Shown: one piece after another, positions 13,166 to 25,191 of the stretch
Position numbering within the stretch: the first letter of the stretch is position 1
Layout: every line of letters begins with the position of its first letter
Translations under genes and position numbers: made by a program
The notes under the pieces: generated by a model
Seen by the model: only the letters and a program-made list of their open reading frames with translations
Databases searched by the model: none
Told to the model about the DNA's origin: nothing
Assembly (NCBI GenBank): GCA_021234155.1
Contig: JAJEKV010000252.1
Location: 374,001-438,000 of the forward strand
Direction: 5' to 3'
Length of the DNA: 64,000 nt
Source: Isoetes taiwanensis
Taxonomy: Eukaryota > Streptophyta > Lycopodiopsida > Isoetales > Isoetaceae

Positions 13166-13400
13166 GGGTTTGGACAAACGTAAGGCATAGAAATCGCTCC
13201 CAAAAACCCCCGCATGGAGAAGTCGAAATAGATGCCGCTCGCCAACCTGTACCTGCACATCACCAACACAACAAACGAGACAACACAAACATACCAGAGG
13301 ATAGCATCACCCAGGGGGTGGAAAAAAAGCATCACCCAGCGGGTGGAAGAAAAACATGATAAACAGAAATTTGTGCACAATACAATGGGGGGAGGGTGGG

Positions 13401-13579
13401 TTCAAAGAGAATAAGGTACTGCTGAGAGAAGAGGAACCGCCGATGAGACGTTGATGCAGAACCGTGCCTAAAAAAGCGAAACCCTAACCAGAGAGGGCAT
13501 GCGTCGCATGCATGCATGCAAGACATGCATGCTCGCCCCCTTCTAGAATGTCGATCCGATGTCTCGGATCGATGCGATT
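13401..13579 (+). repeat. Direct repeat, copy A (~179 bp)
   Basis: Runs from TTCAAAGAGAATAAGG to GATGCGATT and is nearly identical to 13777-13951. Contains the alternating purine-pyrimidine stretch GCATGCATGCATGC and GTCGATCCGATGTCTCGG. A fragment next to it (CTAGAATGGGGCTCGC) also occurs at 12889. Confidence 0.85.
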
Positions 13580-13776
13580 CTAGAATGGGGCTCGCATGAA
13601 ACCAACAGACCGCCCGACTACCAGAGAACTTCCTTATCAAACTAGAATCGAGGACGAAGGTCACAGGATGAAGGCTAAAGAAGGGCCGAGGCCGAGAAAG
13701 GACATGCCACAGCATGACAGAAATGCAAAATGGGCCAAACCAAGCAGGAAGAAGCCCCTCCCCTGCCTGGAAACAA

Positions 13777-13951
13777 TTCAAAGAGAATAAGGTACTGCTG
13801 AGAGAAGAGGAAGCGCCGATGAGACGATGCAGAACCGTGCCTAAAAAAGCGAAACCCTAACCAGAGAGGGCATGCGTCGCATGCATGCATGCAAGACATG
13901 CATGCTCGCCCCTTCTAGAATGTCGATCTGATGTCTCGGATCGATGCGATT
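13777..13951 (+). repeat. Direct repeat, copy B (~175 bp)
   Basis: Mate of 13401-13579, offset 376 bases, with a 3-base indel and few substitutions. Either a simple tandem duplication or the terminal repeats of a very short LTR-like (TRIM-type) element. I see no primer-binding site to decide it. Confidence 0.85.
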
Positions 13952-15148
13952 AAGTTAAGCTCATTATTATTGCAGTTGTTGCCTGATCATATAACAAAAA
14001 TGGTTACAATCTATTTAAGGCAAAATAGGGTCCTTTTTCTTCTTGCCACAAGAAAAGATCTTTTTGATAGAGAACCACTCCAGTTAAAAATCAAGGAACA
14101 CCATATATTTGAAGAAAATCCTGCTTACCAAAATAGAACAATGAGTTTGGACAGAAAACTTGAGCTTTTGCCAGTGGAAACTAAGACAGTCCACTAGAGG
14201 ACCATGATTAAACGCAAAAGGCTAAGACCTATCCAACTTAGCCAATGTTGAATAGATTGCAATCTGGCTGCTAAAAGAAACGTATTTGGCAGATGATAGA
14301 TAGATCTAGGTTTTTTTAACGTCGGCAGAGACCAAATTGGTCTTGGGACTCAAACAACGAAAAGGTCATGGAAGCCCAAAAGTACCAAAAAAAAAAAAAA
14401 GATAATGCTAATGCTAATGGTAATTTTGTCCTACTTAAATTATCTAGACATAGCCAATCTGAGGATTGGAAATCACACAACTGGGGGATCCTCTTGTCTT
14501 TCTTGCAAACTAGTCCCTCTATGATGATTGCGACGCTGAAGAACTTGTCGGGGGCTGAGGGCACTTTCAAACCGAACCAAAAAATGTCAAGAACAATTAG
14601 GGCTTGCCATTCCCATCCTAGGAGCATAGACAACTCCAGCAACCCTCACATGCATGACATCAGTGAAGAAATGCAAAGCCTAACCCACATCTGAATGAGC
14701 ATCAATCTCTGCCTCTGCAACTCTTATAATATGCAAAATCAGAATCCTGGCAATAGCAGATACTGAGCCGCTTGCTCTTGTTCGCTAGCTTGATGTGGCG
14801 GTTCCTGATCCACTATGGATTGTGGAGATGTCTGTATTCACATCTCAACATTATCCGTTTTCAATGTTTACATTCCTGTCTCAACACAATGCTTCTACTG
14901 TGGGGTTAACTCTGACTCTAATGTTTGCACTGAAGCATCACTTATTCCCACATACTAGGCATCAGAGTCTGGAACCAAGACCTGTCTTAACTTTAATAAT
15001 TATGCCCATCTCACAATAGACACGGCTATAGATGTGGCTATCATCCCTCCCTCGAAATGAATAGTCTGTACCTGATCGCAAAGTATAGGCAGAAAACATT
15101 AAACTTGCAGGTCTAGAGCACTTTGGAGACCTTTCCGGCCTTGGAAGG
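13952..15148. other. No gene identified
   Basis: Around 14311-14345 the text GTTTTTTTAACGTC then GAGACCAAATTGGTC resembles the minus-strand LINE tails at 39.84 and 40.22 kb, so it is probably another LINE/SINE tail. Open frames on both strands at 14316-14694 have no recognisable domain. The rest is featureless. Confidence 0.35.
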
Positions 15149-16685
15149 TGTGACGTTCCAGGTATTTATACGGTATACGTATGCATACCATGACACGTCA
15201 CCAGGACACAATGGGCTTAATGGTCCAAGTGAGGGTCAACCAATGGTTTTATTTAGCTATGCTAACAAACCCAAATGGATAATTATAAGTTATAATGGCC
15301 TAATTCACCTAATTAAGCCATTATGGGTTAATTAACTAATTATCACCAATAAGGGAGTGCCACCTGGTCCAAATCGATTGGCCAGAGGGCCTTGCCATTT
15401 TGAGCCTAGGAATAGGGGTCCTACCCCATTTTCTTCTCCCAAATTCGAATTGGGACTAAGGAGGAGCAGCAGCCAGCAGCCTAAGCTTGTTTTGTCAACA
15501 CCTACCTACCAGTTTCGAGGGAATGGATGCTTAACGTGACCATGGTTCCAGCCAGGACACCAGTTAGTCAGTAGATAGGTTTCTTTTCTGCTAACACTTC
15601 TTTGAGTAGATGGAATGGTTAAATTCTCTTTATGAATTGTTTTGAATACACGAATGGTAGTTACAATAGTTCTTTCTGCTTCTTCCGTGTATTGGAAATT
15701 AAGGGCAGGGTAGAGACCTAAAAGCTTCCTAGGAATTAGAGATGTCTCCAGCTAGATCCCTTAATACCCAATACTTGCGGCCTGTGCACAAGAGCCTACC
15801 TGGCTGTGGATGCTATGATGTGGTTCAGCACCAAATAACGTGTATGATAGTGAATCGGGGGTGGGGTCTTGCCTAGCGTGGCTACAGGACTCCTATAGTG
15901 TGTTAGGCTTATAGCCGGTCACTTTGTGTGGGTCGGGTATGGGTCTGACACTCTCTGGGACGAAGGGCGGGAGCCTATATGGCCGTCCTGGGCTCGAACG
16001 GGTTGGTGAGCTGACCCTTAGATTTAGGGGAGTAAGTCGGGTACGGATGCGGGGGTCGCTGATGCGGCACTTGTTCTCTAGCACATCCAGGGATCCATCA
16101 TACTCGGGGAGGAGACGCCTCTCTGACGAACCGGGGAGATGTAACCCGGAGTAGTCCCGAAGGGTGATTCCTTGGGATTGCGCCTCCGGAGGGCTACAAG
16201 CACGTCATAGCATGATTCAGCCTGTCTGCAAAGTGTGCACAAGAGGGGCGGATGGAGTTGACAACCGTAGCCATTGTCTTATGCCAGCCAACACCATGTT
16301 ATACTTCCGTCTGTTGATATCTCGAGACCCTGACCGTCAGTTGATCCCTTGGAGTCTGAGCCCGGGATAGTGCCTTGTTATTGTGTTATTTCATGTTGTT
16401 AGGAATGGATTATCCGTGCCATGATTCTGAGATGGGCCACCCTTCGTGGTGGTATATTATTTGCATTATGATTGTATGCTAATATATATGTATGCTTCCG
16501 CTGTATAGGATTCCCCATAGAGGACGTGGGGCGAATGACACCTCCATGATCCTCGCCCGGATACTTGGCCATCCCAAGTAGTCCGAGCACGACGGAGGGC
16601 CTTGCCATGGTGATTTAGTCGCCATGGGAGGGGAAGTCCCGTATCTATACGATGGGAGCATCGTATGGATTCAGGGAGCGTCACA
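15149..16685 (+). mobile_element. Gypsy (chromovirus) LTR, plus orientation
   Basis: Starts TGTGACGTTCC and ends GGGAGCGTCACA, so the ends are inverted. About 1.54 kb, and closely similar over its whole length to the minus-oriented LTR at 56698-58227. A primer-binding site follows directly, so this is a 5' LTR. Small open frames inside it (for example 15924-16154) recur in the other LTR simply because the DNA is conserved. Confidence 0.9.
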
Positions 16686-16686
16686 G

Positions 16687-16698
16687 TGGTATCATAGC
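16687..16698 (+). other. Gypsy primer-binding site
   Basis: TGGTATCATAGC, one base after the LTR end, is one mismatch from TGGTATCAGAGC. That sequence is complementary to the 3' end of plant initiator tRNA-Met. Confidence 0.8.
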
Positions 16699-17364
16699 AT
16701 GATTTTGGTGGACCAAAATTGTGCACTGGCCATAGCCTAACTCATTAGTGATGGTGAAAATTTCTTAGTATAGAACATGCCAACTCTGTAATTAGTGTCT
16801 TAGTTGGCCTAGTTATGGGAGGAATGACTTAATTATGGAGGGAAGTGTTCTTTAGAGGGAGTGGCTTAGACCAGAAAGTGGGGCTAGACATTCGAATTTT
16901 ATATTCGCCATAACTTTCTCCACGTAGCTCGGATCGACAGGATTTTGGTTCCAACGCGTCGGGCACGGTCTAAATACCCTAGGAGGGTCGTCACCCTGCG
17001 GAAAAAGGTCGAGGAAGGGCCCCGAAAATCAACTCGGGCGCCGCTTGCATATCGGCGTCTTAGAATCCTGATAGAAACTTGTATAATGCCTTCGGCGCCC
17101 GACCGTATAAAAGCGCGTATTTCTGCCGTATAAATATTTTTTTTTAAAAAAAAAAGTTTTAACACAAAAAAAAAATTAAAATTAAAAAGTTAAACGGCCA
17201 TTTCTTTTCTTGTTTCTTTCTTGTCCTATGCGCCTCCGCCCGCCTACTCCGCCGTCCGCCATAGCCACCGGACTTGAGTTCACCCTTTGGTCTTGGTTGC
17301 GCCCACATCATCCCTACACCTCAGCGCCTCCCTTCTCGCCTCCCTAATCGCCAGTGTCTCAACC
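16699..17364 (+). other. Gypsy 5' leader
   Basis: Untranslated leader between the primer-binding site and the first ATG of the truncated Gypsy. It includes an A/T tract at 17131-17190 that could fold (TTTTTTTTTAAAAAAAAAA). No gene. Confidence 0.55.
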
Positions 17365-17484
17365 ATGGCCAACATCAAGAGCACCATGGACCCTTCCAGC
17401 CTCACGATATCCCAAATCTATGCATTGATCGCGCAGCATATGGCCACCGACAGTGACTTGATCGACATCCTCCTAAGTGAGTGA
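17365..17484 (+). pseudogene. Start of Gypsy first ORF, truncated
   Basis: ATG GCC AAC ATC opens MANIKSTMDPSSLTISQIYA and continues for 40 codons to TGA, at the point where Copia sequence takes over on the other strand. It is probably the amino end of the extra ORF that precedes gag in this family (the carboxyl part of such an ORF is at 63677-64000). This link rests on position, not on sequence overlap. The end coincides with the inferred inversion breakpoint. Confidence 0.45.
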
Positions 17485-17489
17485 GTGCA

Positions 17490-18825
17490 TCATTTGCCAA
17501 CGACATTAGGATACCCTATCCCATATTCCATTACTCTGAACAATTTTTGATTAAGCTGAACCTCCAACAGCTGCCGTACACCATCATCATCCAGATCATT
17601 CACACTGCTTGTAGTTTGTGCACTTTTGTTTGCAATATCAGAGCTTTTAGGTATCATGGTTTGTACTCTATTCCTGTCTTTGTATACCTCTGACTCATCA
17701 AATGTTACGTCCCTACTGATTATGATCTGTCTTTTCTTGCTGTCATATATCCTATATGCCTTTGCATGTTCATCATACCCTGTTAAGTAACATTTTATGG
17801 CTCTATCATCTAGCTTTTTCCTTATTTCTTTTGGAACATGAGTGTACCCAACACATCCATAGGTTCTAAACATATTATAGCTAGACTTATAGCCACTCCA
17901 CATTTCCTGAGGTGTCTTTCCTTGAATGCTACCTGAAGGAAGTTTGTTTTGCACTAATACAGCTGTTTTAACAACCTCATCCCATAAAAAGTTAGGCATA
18001 CCTGATTGTTTTAACATGGATTGAACTGCATCCAGTATGCTCCTGTTCTTTCTTTCAGCTATGCCATTTTGCTGAGGGGTGAATCTGCGTGTAAGTTGTC
18101 TCTTGATACCTCGATCTCTGCAATGTTTGTTAAATGCACCAGACAAGAATTCCCCTCCTCTATCAGATCTAATACATTTGATTTTTCTTTCAGTTTCCCT
18201 TTCTACTTCCTGTTCAAATATTTTGTAAGCATTAAAGGCTTGATCTTTGTGCCTTAGCAAGTAGCATTTGGTTTTTCTTGAATAGTCATCTATAAAGGTA
18301 ATGAAATATCTTTTTCCTGTCATGCTGGTGATGTTTATGGGCCCACACAGATCTGTGTGTATCAGGTCTAAAATTCCTTTTGCTCTTTTGTGAGATTTCT
18401 GAAACCTTAGTCTAGTGTGTTTTCCTAACATGCACCCTTCACACACAAAGTTTTCCTCTGCACCTTCTTCTGCAATGATCATTTTTTATTTAATCATATA
18501 CTTTATGTTGTTAAAATGGGTATGGACAAGTCTGTCATGCCATAGTCTGATTGTAGGAGCAGTAACCACATTTATTGTTCCATCATTTTTCATGTTGTTT
18601 AGTGCAAATAAATTTCCAATCGTTTTAGCCAAAAACTTCAATTCATTTCCTTTGTAAATCTTACAATCACTTTTCTCAAAACACACTTTGTACCCTAAAT
18701 CTACTAACTGACTGACAGATATGAGATTTCTGACAATTGAAGGTACACATAGAACATTGCTTAGTTCTACTGGTTCTCCATATACATTAGAGAAAATATG
18801 GGGTCTCTTGGTGTCCCCCTAAGAA
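17490..18825 (-). pseudogene. Copia pre-integrase and integrase
   Basis: From 18825 downward: GEPVELSNVLCVPS, NLISVSQLVDLGYK, then the pre-integrase signature LWHDRLVHTHFNNIKY (HHCC-type start). A stop separates this from the main frame 18482-17490, which has CEGCMLGKHTRLRF, the core DLCGPI, the second Asp in IRSDRGGEFLSGAF, and TPQQNGIAERKNRSI with the catalytic Glu. The conserved D-D-E residues are all present. The frame ends at GYPNVVGK followed by TGA, where non-Copia sequence begins. Integrase inserts element cDNA; this copy cannot do so alone because its polymerase half is elsewhere. Confidence 0.9.
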
Positions 18826-21800
18826 ATATTATAAGTTATTTTTTCTATTTTCCTAATTATATTGGAGAGCATTTATCCTTCATAAATATAGAATCCAAGT
18901 GTATCTTAGAGCCCACGTAGACCTATCCCATTATGCCACGTCATTTGGAGAGAGAGAGGAGGAAATCTCGATTAGGGTTCCTCGAATCGTTAAGTGAGAT
19001 CTCGGCGTGTCTCAGAGATCATACGAGATCTCCCTATTCAAGCGAGGTGTCCGGTGGTTTTCCAAGACAGCAGATGCACGATTTGAGCTCGAGATCCAAG
19101 GTTTAGGGTTCATGTGGGCGTGTGAGTTCAAATTTGAATTTCCCTCATTGCATTTGCTTCGGAAAATTTTGAATCATAGTTCAAATTTGAGAAATTCCCT
19201 CATTGCATTTGCAGGAAAAATTTGAATTGCAGTTCAATATTGATTTTCCCTTACTCTAAAGTGCTCGGAAATTTTGAGTTGTAGTTCAAATTTGAATTTC
19301 CTTTTTGAAACATTTGAATTCGGTATAAAATCAACAATGGAGTTTCGGGATGGTTTTCGAAGCTGCGATCATTGCCATGGTTCAAATGAGAATTACCTTG
19401 CCTTCATCGAAATTTGCAAAATCTCCATCACAGCAAAGAAGAACATAATGCTTTGAGATTGAGTGGAGCCAAGCATGCTGATATCCGAAGTGGGGGAAAT
19501 TTACCCACGAAATCCATTCCGGGTAAATGTCCAAATTTCAATTGTGTGTCAAGCCTTGTGAGGTTCGTTTGTGAGGGAAAGTCTGGGGCTGCTAGGCTAT
19601 TGTGAGAGCCTGGCACAATACAGTTTGCAATTAATTTATCAAAATAATAATTTGTCACATTGTTTGCATTTGAGAGACACGGAGTTGTCTAAATTGAGAG
19701 ATCAGTTAGAGACAAAGAAAGAAAGGAAAAGGATAAAGGTCGGCCAAACTAAAAAAAGGAATTCTCAATTGGAGGAAGATATTGTGATGTTTCAAAGAAT
19801 GTGTCAAGCAATTAGAGTTTGCAAGACTTTCAGCAATGGCAGATGCTAGAAAGAATATGAAACAGTGTCGTGTCTTGCAGAAGAGATTGGAGAGATCAAA
19901 GAGGACTGTTCTTGGTGCTCGAGAGAGAATAAAAGAATTCAAGCCAATTGAAACACTTAATATTAAGTGTGGGGCTGCTCGAAGGAGAATTTATGCTATG
20001 AAGCAAGTGCTACAGTCAAGTAAGGGAAAGAAGGGTGTGAGGAAGAATGTTGGCAGCATTGTAAGAAGTATTGCCACAAAAGAAGAAATACTTTCAATGT
20101 TAAATTCACCGAGATTCTGATTTGAAGAAATCTGTTATGGACACCTTCTTCTTCATGAGGTGAGTTCTAAAATGGATGCAAATAAAATTCAAAATGTATG
20201 TGATTCCTGGCGGAATTAGTACAGTGACTTATAGATTGCTCTTCAAGCAATTCTCGGATGCATTGAACATGGTTGGGACAAATAAAGTTATGGTTCCAAG
20301 GCCACACCATCTGAATCTTGTCAGGGCAAGGAGAAACACTATGGTTGAAGAGATCTTTGGAGGAATGCACTCAATCAAGTGTGAAGCACCATTCACTATT
20401 TCAGGGCCAAGATCTAAGAAAGGTATCCCCAATGACAACAAAATTATAAGTCTCCATGAGAGAAACAATTTGTGGTTTGACTTGGAGAGCATTCTGAAAT
20501 TTATGGTAGTTTTCTATAATATACATGAAGATAGCATTCAAAACAGCCAGCTGGAGGTTTGTTTGAAGCTTGATGAAATGGAACTCAGCCACAAAGTCAA
20601 GTATGAAAGGGTGTCTTTGACACTCATGAATCGGGCATTTGCTGCAGATTATGAACAGCAAAAAATGTTAAAGAGGAAGGATAGAGACTCAAGTGGTTTT
20701 CAATCCAATCCGAGGAGCATCACGTGGTGGTTGGGCCTTTTCCAAGTTCATAAGGAGAATAATGAAGTTTGAAATGGGTCTTTGAGCGCGGGTATACCTA
20801 TGCTTGTGGACGACTATAATAAAGGTAAGAAGGTTTGTGTTGAAGGTTTTGGTTCTTTTTTTGATTAATTTCCACCGCATCAGATCTGAAAACCGAGAAA
20901 GTCATGTATAATATTAGGTCTTCGGTGCAAAGACTTCTCGAATGTGCTTGTATTCTTTGTGAGACTTTGAAAGAAACAAAAAATGGCCCCTCAAAGAGTA
21001 CTCTCAAATGTAATCAGAGTTCAGCTCCTGATAGACACCTAAAGGATAAAGATCTGATCCCAATTTTGCCTATTCCCTTGGATAGAGTTCACATTTGTAC
21101 ACTGCACGCTCTTGTTAGGATAGTAGAAAAGATGATTTGGCTTTCAGAGTTGTTTGTCTGGAACATTAAGGATGAGAAGCAACGGAAAGAAGCTATTGAA
21201 CGAAAGTGGAGACAAAGATTATCAAATGCCAGGGGATTGCATGGTGGATGTGTGAAGCTGGAAATGGATACTAAACAATCCTCCAATGGAAGAAGCTTCG
21301 GTTCGACCAAGGTGTCTATTGGAGGTGAGAGGGCAAAGCACTTTCTATGCAATGAAAGTGCCAAGGTAGGTGTATGGGACTTTGGGAAAAAACTTGTAGA
21401 CGCAGAGATGGACAGACCACTAATGGAAGAACCAGAAAAAGGCATGCATGAAATGCCTTATCCAACTTAAATCTGTTGTTGCAGAAACAAGATTTTCTAT
21501 GCTGAGCGAGTAATTTGGAATTTCGAGCTGCTGTTAATGCATTTACAAAGGCATACATAGATTCATGGGGGGAGAGCGAGGTTACACATTATGTGCATAT
21601 AATTTTTGCACATGGGCCTTGGTTTGCAGATAGGTATGGCAGCTTGGCCATATGGAACACACAAGGCATGGAAAAATCACATAAGCAAACCAAGATGGTT
21701 TTTAATAGGAAGATGCTTCAACTTTTGACACCATGGTAGCCACCGCAACAGCCCTCATTGTCAGATTGAGATGGAGCTTTTAGCCTTTTTGACACCATGG

Positions 21801-22405
21801 TAGCCCAAAAACATCCCTAGTATCTTGAGGCCTCATTGTCACCGGATAAGAAAAACCAATGGTAAGAGATGGTAAAAAAAAGCTTGCATCCCATGTCCCG
21901 CCTTCTTCATCCCCCTTCATTCTTGTTATTGCATAAGAAAACGGTCCGCGCCCCCGATCTTGGCATCCAAACGAGAAAAGAAACCCCGAATCAAAAGCAT
22001 GATCACAAAGAAATCAAATGCCAAAACTGGATTAGAATGTTACCCTGGCGTGCTTGATCGAGTTGAGTTTAGGCTAAACCTGTGAAGGCAGCTTGAGAAC
22101 CCTAAACCAGTCTCGTGCTGATACGAAACTACTAATTGGGAGCTGTGTTTTTTTTCATGCATTAACTATTGGATGCTCGATGCAATACAATGTAGTTATT
22201 TCAGACCTCACGTAAACAAGATTCCTATATATCTAACATATCTTTAGGGGATTTCATGCACTATTTTCTAAATATTTGGGGCATCCCCCTTGCCATGTAG
22301 ACATGCCATTTGAACAAAGAGCAAGCCCCTTATTGGTGGATTGCAAAATCTGATGTGGAATTTCAAGCATTTTTTAAAAGGATATTCTAAGACCCCATAT
22401 TTCTC
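18785..22405 (+). mobile_element. DNA transposon-like insertion inside Copia
   Basis: About 3.6 kb that interrupts Copia coding sequence. Its edges show an inverted similarity: CATTAGAGAAAATATGGGGT at 18785-18804 on the plus strand and CATTAGAGAAATATGGGGTC near 22405-22386 on the minus strand. These may be terminal inverted repeats, although part of the left one reads as Copia protein, so the exact ends are uncertain. Near the left end (19110-19330) is a set of diverged repeats built on CAAATTTGAATTTCC. The interior carries transposase-like reading frames on the plus strand. Confidence 0.55.
19571..21739 (+). pseudogene. Transposase-like protein, unclassified
   Basis: Plus-strand frames in order: 19571-19849 (basic coiled coil, LRDQLETKKERKR), 19836-20120 (CRVLQKRLERSKRT, MKQVLQSSKGKK), 20176-20772 (GISTVTYRLLFKQFSDAL, NNLWFDLESILKFMVVFYN), 20904-21470 (VHICTLHALVRIVEKMIWL) and 21515-21739 (HYVHIIFAHGPWFADRYGS, IWNTQGMEKSHKQTK). 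The last two motifs recall large transposase-like proteins widespread in plants, fungi and cnidarians, in which an LHxLxRI segment is followed by an H...QGxEK segment. I cannot name the superfamily. Frames are broken by stops and shifts at 20121-20175, about 20773-20903 and about 21471-21514, or by introns. Its place inside Copia makes it younger than that insertion. Confidence 0.55.
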
Positions 22406-23641
22406 TAATGAATCAAAGATCTCTAGCATTCCAGCAACATCCACCTTGAGTATCTTGCCATCTCCCATTTGCACATAGCTAGATCCTTTATTGGTGTTTT
22501 TTTAGCTCAGCTGAATCTTTGATCACTGATCTTTCAGCTCCTGAATCTAGCACAAGTAAATCATGCTTAGAATCTAACTTATTTGCAGTCAATGTTTGGA
22601 AAATAATAGGTTTGTTGCTTACCTCAATGCTTTCGTCTACTTCTTTATTTGTTTCACTATTCACTGTTTTTGCAATATTAATGGCTGCAGGATTTCTTCC
22701 TCTGCCTCTTCCCCTTATGTTCTGAGCTCTTCCCCTTCCATATTTTCCTTGCAGACTATTTTTATAACCTCTTCCTCTCCCTTTTGCAAAGTCCTTTGGA
22801 CTTGAGCAGTTTGCTGCTATGTGACCAAAGCCACTGCAATTATAGCATTTATTGTCTCGGGTATTTCCTTTTTCACAGTTGTTTTTCAAATGACCATCGT
22901 TGTCACGAATGTAACATGGTCCAAGTTTGCTATTTTCTGTAAATTTTGCTTTCCCTTTTCCAGCAAACAAAATCTATGCTTGATCATCATAATCAGTAAT
23001 AAGTTGCTTTTGTTCTAGCTCTGTTTTCACCATTAATTCTGCATCTTCTCTACTCTTGGCTATATTTTTTACTAAGGTAGACAGTTGGTCAAAGTTTGAA
23101 AAAGCTCGAGCTATAGCCATTACCTGATGGCCTTTAGTGACAACTACTCCAGCAGCCTCCATATCTGCTACAAGGTTATCAAACCTTTGGAAAAACTCAG
23201 TAATATAATATTATCTTTTTCATGGAATTTTAAATTCTTTAATTCTTTGTCCAACACATCCAGTTAGGATGTCTTACTCTCATATGTTTTTAATAAATAC
23301 CTCCAAATAGCCCTCGGGCTCATTAATATGCTTGATCCTAGCTTAACTGTTATGATGCTTTTAGCTTTTATTAATTTGGCAGAAACATCACAACTAGTTA
23401 TTTGAGTAGTACTAGAAGTACCTTTTGGACTTGAACTCTCTGCTGTAATAATAACTGCTTCATTCTTGCTGCTTGTATCTCCATTGTCCTGCTCAATCTT
23501 TTCAGCATCACCAGTCACATAGGTCCACAGATCTTCAACTTCTAATACTTCTTTAATCTTTTCCTTCCAGACCTGAAAACCTCCAGTGCCATTAACCACA
23601 TCTACAACACTTAAGAGTGAGGCACCTAATCTAGTTGACAT
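22386..23641 (-). pseudogene. Copia gag and protease
   Basis: Start at 23641, MSTRLGASLLSVVDVVNGTG then FQVWKEKIKEVLEVEDLW, the usual amino end of Copia gag. After breaks near 23264 and 23162 the frame 22970-22488 has a zinc knuckle CYNCSGFGHIAANC, an RGRGRG-rich basic stretch, and the aspartic protease site LVLDSGAERSVI. Downstream, MGDGKILKVDVAG continues the protease and then meets the nested DNA element. At least two frame breaks make it non-functional. Confidence 0.88.
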
Positions 23642-23642
23642 A

Positions 23643-23654
23643 GCTCTGATACCA
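23643..23654 (-). other. Copia primer-binding site
   Basis: Minus-strand TGGTATCAGAGC, an exact match to the usual plant initiator tRNA-Met complement, just inside the 5' LTR and just ahead of the gag start. Confidence 0.9.
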
Positions 23655-23656
23655 CA

Positions 23657-24189
23657 TTATTAAGATGTCAACTAAGATTGCACTTGCTAAGTTATTCTTA
23701 AACAAGAATAACTATTTAAACTACAATTGATTTATGATCAATACTCCATAGTAACTAAGACTTTGATTATGAACATGTGAAATATTGAACTGAAACTTAT
23801 TAGAAGATATTTCCTCGAGAATCCAAGCCTGCTTTCATTGAGAAACATCTACACCATTTTTCACTGAATACAAGTTACTTCTTCTTGTAATATATAGAGC
23901 CGAATCTGGCCGACATGGCTCAGATCCGGCCGACTAGGAGGCTCGTGTTGTAGTCTCCATATCTTATGGAGTTTTTCATATTTTGAATTCAATCTGGCTT
24001 CATATTATTGAACCGAGCTTCCTGAAAATTTGCTTTGTCAACCATTACTATAATCAATGGTTTATATGTTTACTAATAATAATAATATCAATGTTCGATG
24101 GTATCTTCTCCCTATATAAAAATTGTCTAGACTAAATCATCTCTGAGCTTATTACAACCCTTATGCTGAATTTGCATGAACATTTATCA
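23657..24189 (-). mobile_element. Copia 5' LTR
   Basis: Minus strand TGATAAATGTTCATGC at 24189 to ...GACATCTTAATA near 23657. Aligns end to end with 42373-42872. The two differ at scattered sites, including GGCCGACATGGCTCAG here against CTATGTCGGCGGG there, so the insertion is not very recent. Confidence 0.92.
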
Positions 24190-24907
24190 ATGTAGACACT
24201 TATATGCATTATGTTTTGGGAGGTAATCACAGCTTCAAAGCAAGGAGGCAGCTATACAAGGAAAAGAATAACCTGAGATACCTCTTGGTCCTCTGTGCTA
24301 TTTACTGTGGCTTGCAGATGAAGAAGTAAAAATCATTGCCAACACGCACAACGCCGACAATGAATACAAACTCAAAATGAGCTGCGTCGACAAGATAAGA
24401 TTTATGCACAGAGAGTATTATAATATTTAAAGAAAAATACGACAACGACCTCAAGAAACCGGCCAGCTCTTTGGAGTTGAAGGAGGCGTATGCTATCTAT
24501 TGCTACCTTAAGTACGACGAGGCTAACAAACGACAGTCACTGATAAGCCACGACAACTGGTTCCAACTTGCTTTTAAAGACGACAGAGTAAGTTCTTCTT
24601 GTAATCCAGAATATGTTTTTTTTTTATTTAATTGCTCTTGTATCGAACTAAAAACCTTCCATTTGCAAGAGCAGATCTGGAACTCCAGAATGAGATTTTT
24701 AATATGTTTGAACGGGGGGAATTGAAAAGCAAAGAAAAGGTCTCAAACAAAAAGAAGGTCTTCGACGTACCAAAAAGGGAGATGAACATAATTGTCTGGA
24801 GAGAAATGCAGGGCTTCACAGACATGGATTTACTAGAAAGGCTCCTGCAAAACGTTGTGGACAAGGTCTTTACATTGGAAGAAATGTCCAAGGAGTTGCA
24901 CAAGTAA
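24190..24907 (+). pseudogene. ParB-like/DNA methyltransferase gene, middle exons
   Basis: Begins exactly at the Copia edge. The target duplication ATGTA is shared, and the frame coming from 43190-42887 on the other strand continues here: VDTYMHYVLGGNHSFKARRQ, a ParB-type signature. After a one-step frameshift near 24270 the text resumes as LADEEVKIIANTHNADNEYK then MSCVDKIRFMHREYY. Next come LELKEAYAIYCYLKYDEA, a GTAAGT donor at 24588, an acceptor near 24669, then LELQNEIFNMFERGELK and TDMDLLERLLQNVVDKVF, ending at a second GTAAGT donor (24904). The following intron runs 8.1 kb to 33032. ParB-like folds bind CTP or cut/bind DNA in bacteria; the role here is unknown. Confidence 0.75.
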
Positions 24908-25191
24908 GTTTGACCATAACTTCAATATATAGGCAACTTGTTATTCCGAGATACACGATATTTTTGTCTTAAAGCAAAAGTGTGTTTGTAGTACACATCT
25001 CTTATTATAATGTTTTGGTGTAAGTAGTGCATCAGCCCTAAATTTAATGGCTGAGATTTAATGTGGCAATCCGAGGGCTGGGAAGACACGTAAAAAAAAA
25101 AAAACACTGTCCACCGATGCCCGGATTGAAGCACGCCCTTGCCAGAAACCCAAGCCCTACTGTATATTCTGGAGATGGTTGGCAATGGCGG

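Larger units (their letters stand above)
17485..24189 (-). mobile_element. Copia retrotransposon, 5' half (inverted)
   Basis: Read on the minus strand from 24189: LTR, tRNA-Met primer-binding site, gag, zinc knuckles, protease, pre-integrase and integrase, then an abrupt end near 17490. Reverse transcriptase, RNase H and the 3' LTR are missing here and are found on the plus strand at 40525-42881. A DNA element (about 18.8-22.4 kb) sits between protease and pre-integrase. Bases outside the LTR, 24190-24194 (ATGTA), match the reverse complement of TACAT flanking the other half. Confidence 0.9.

Noticed and set aside
15924-16661. Small open frames in the LTR, conserved at 56.7-57.5 kb
   Set aside because: Conserved only because both LTRs are copies of one sequence; frames occur on both strands with no domain.
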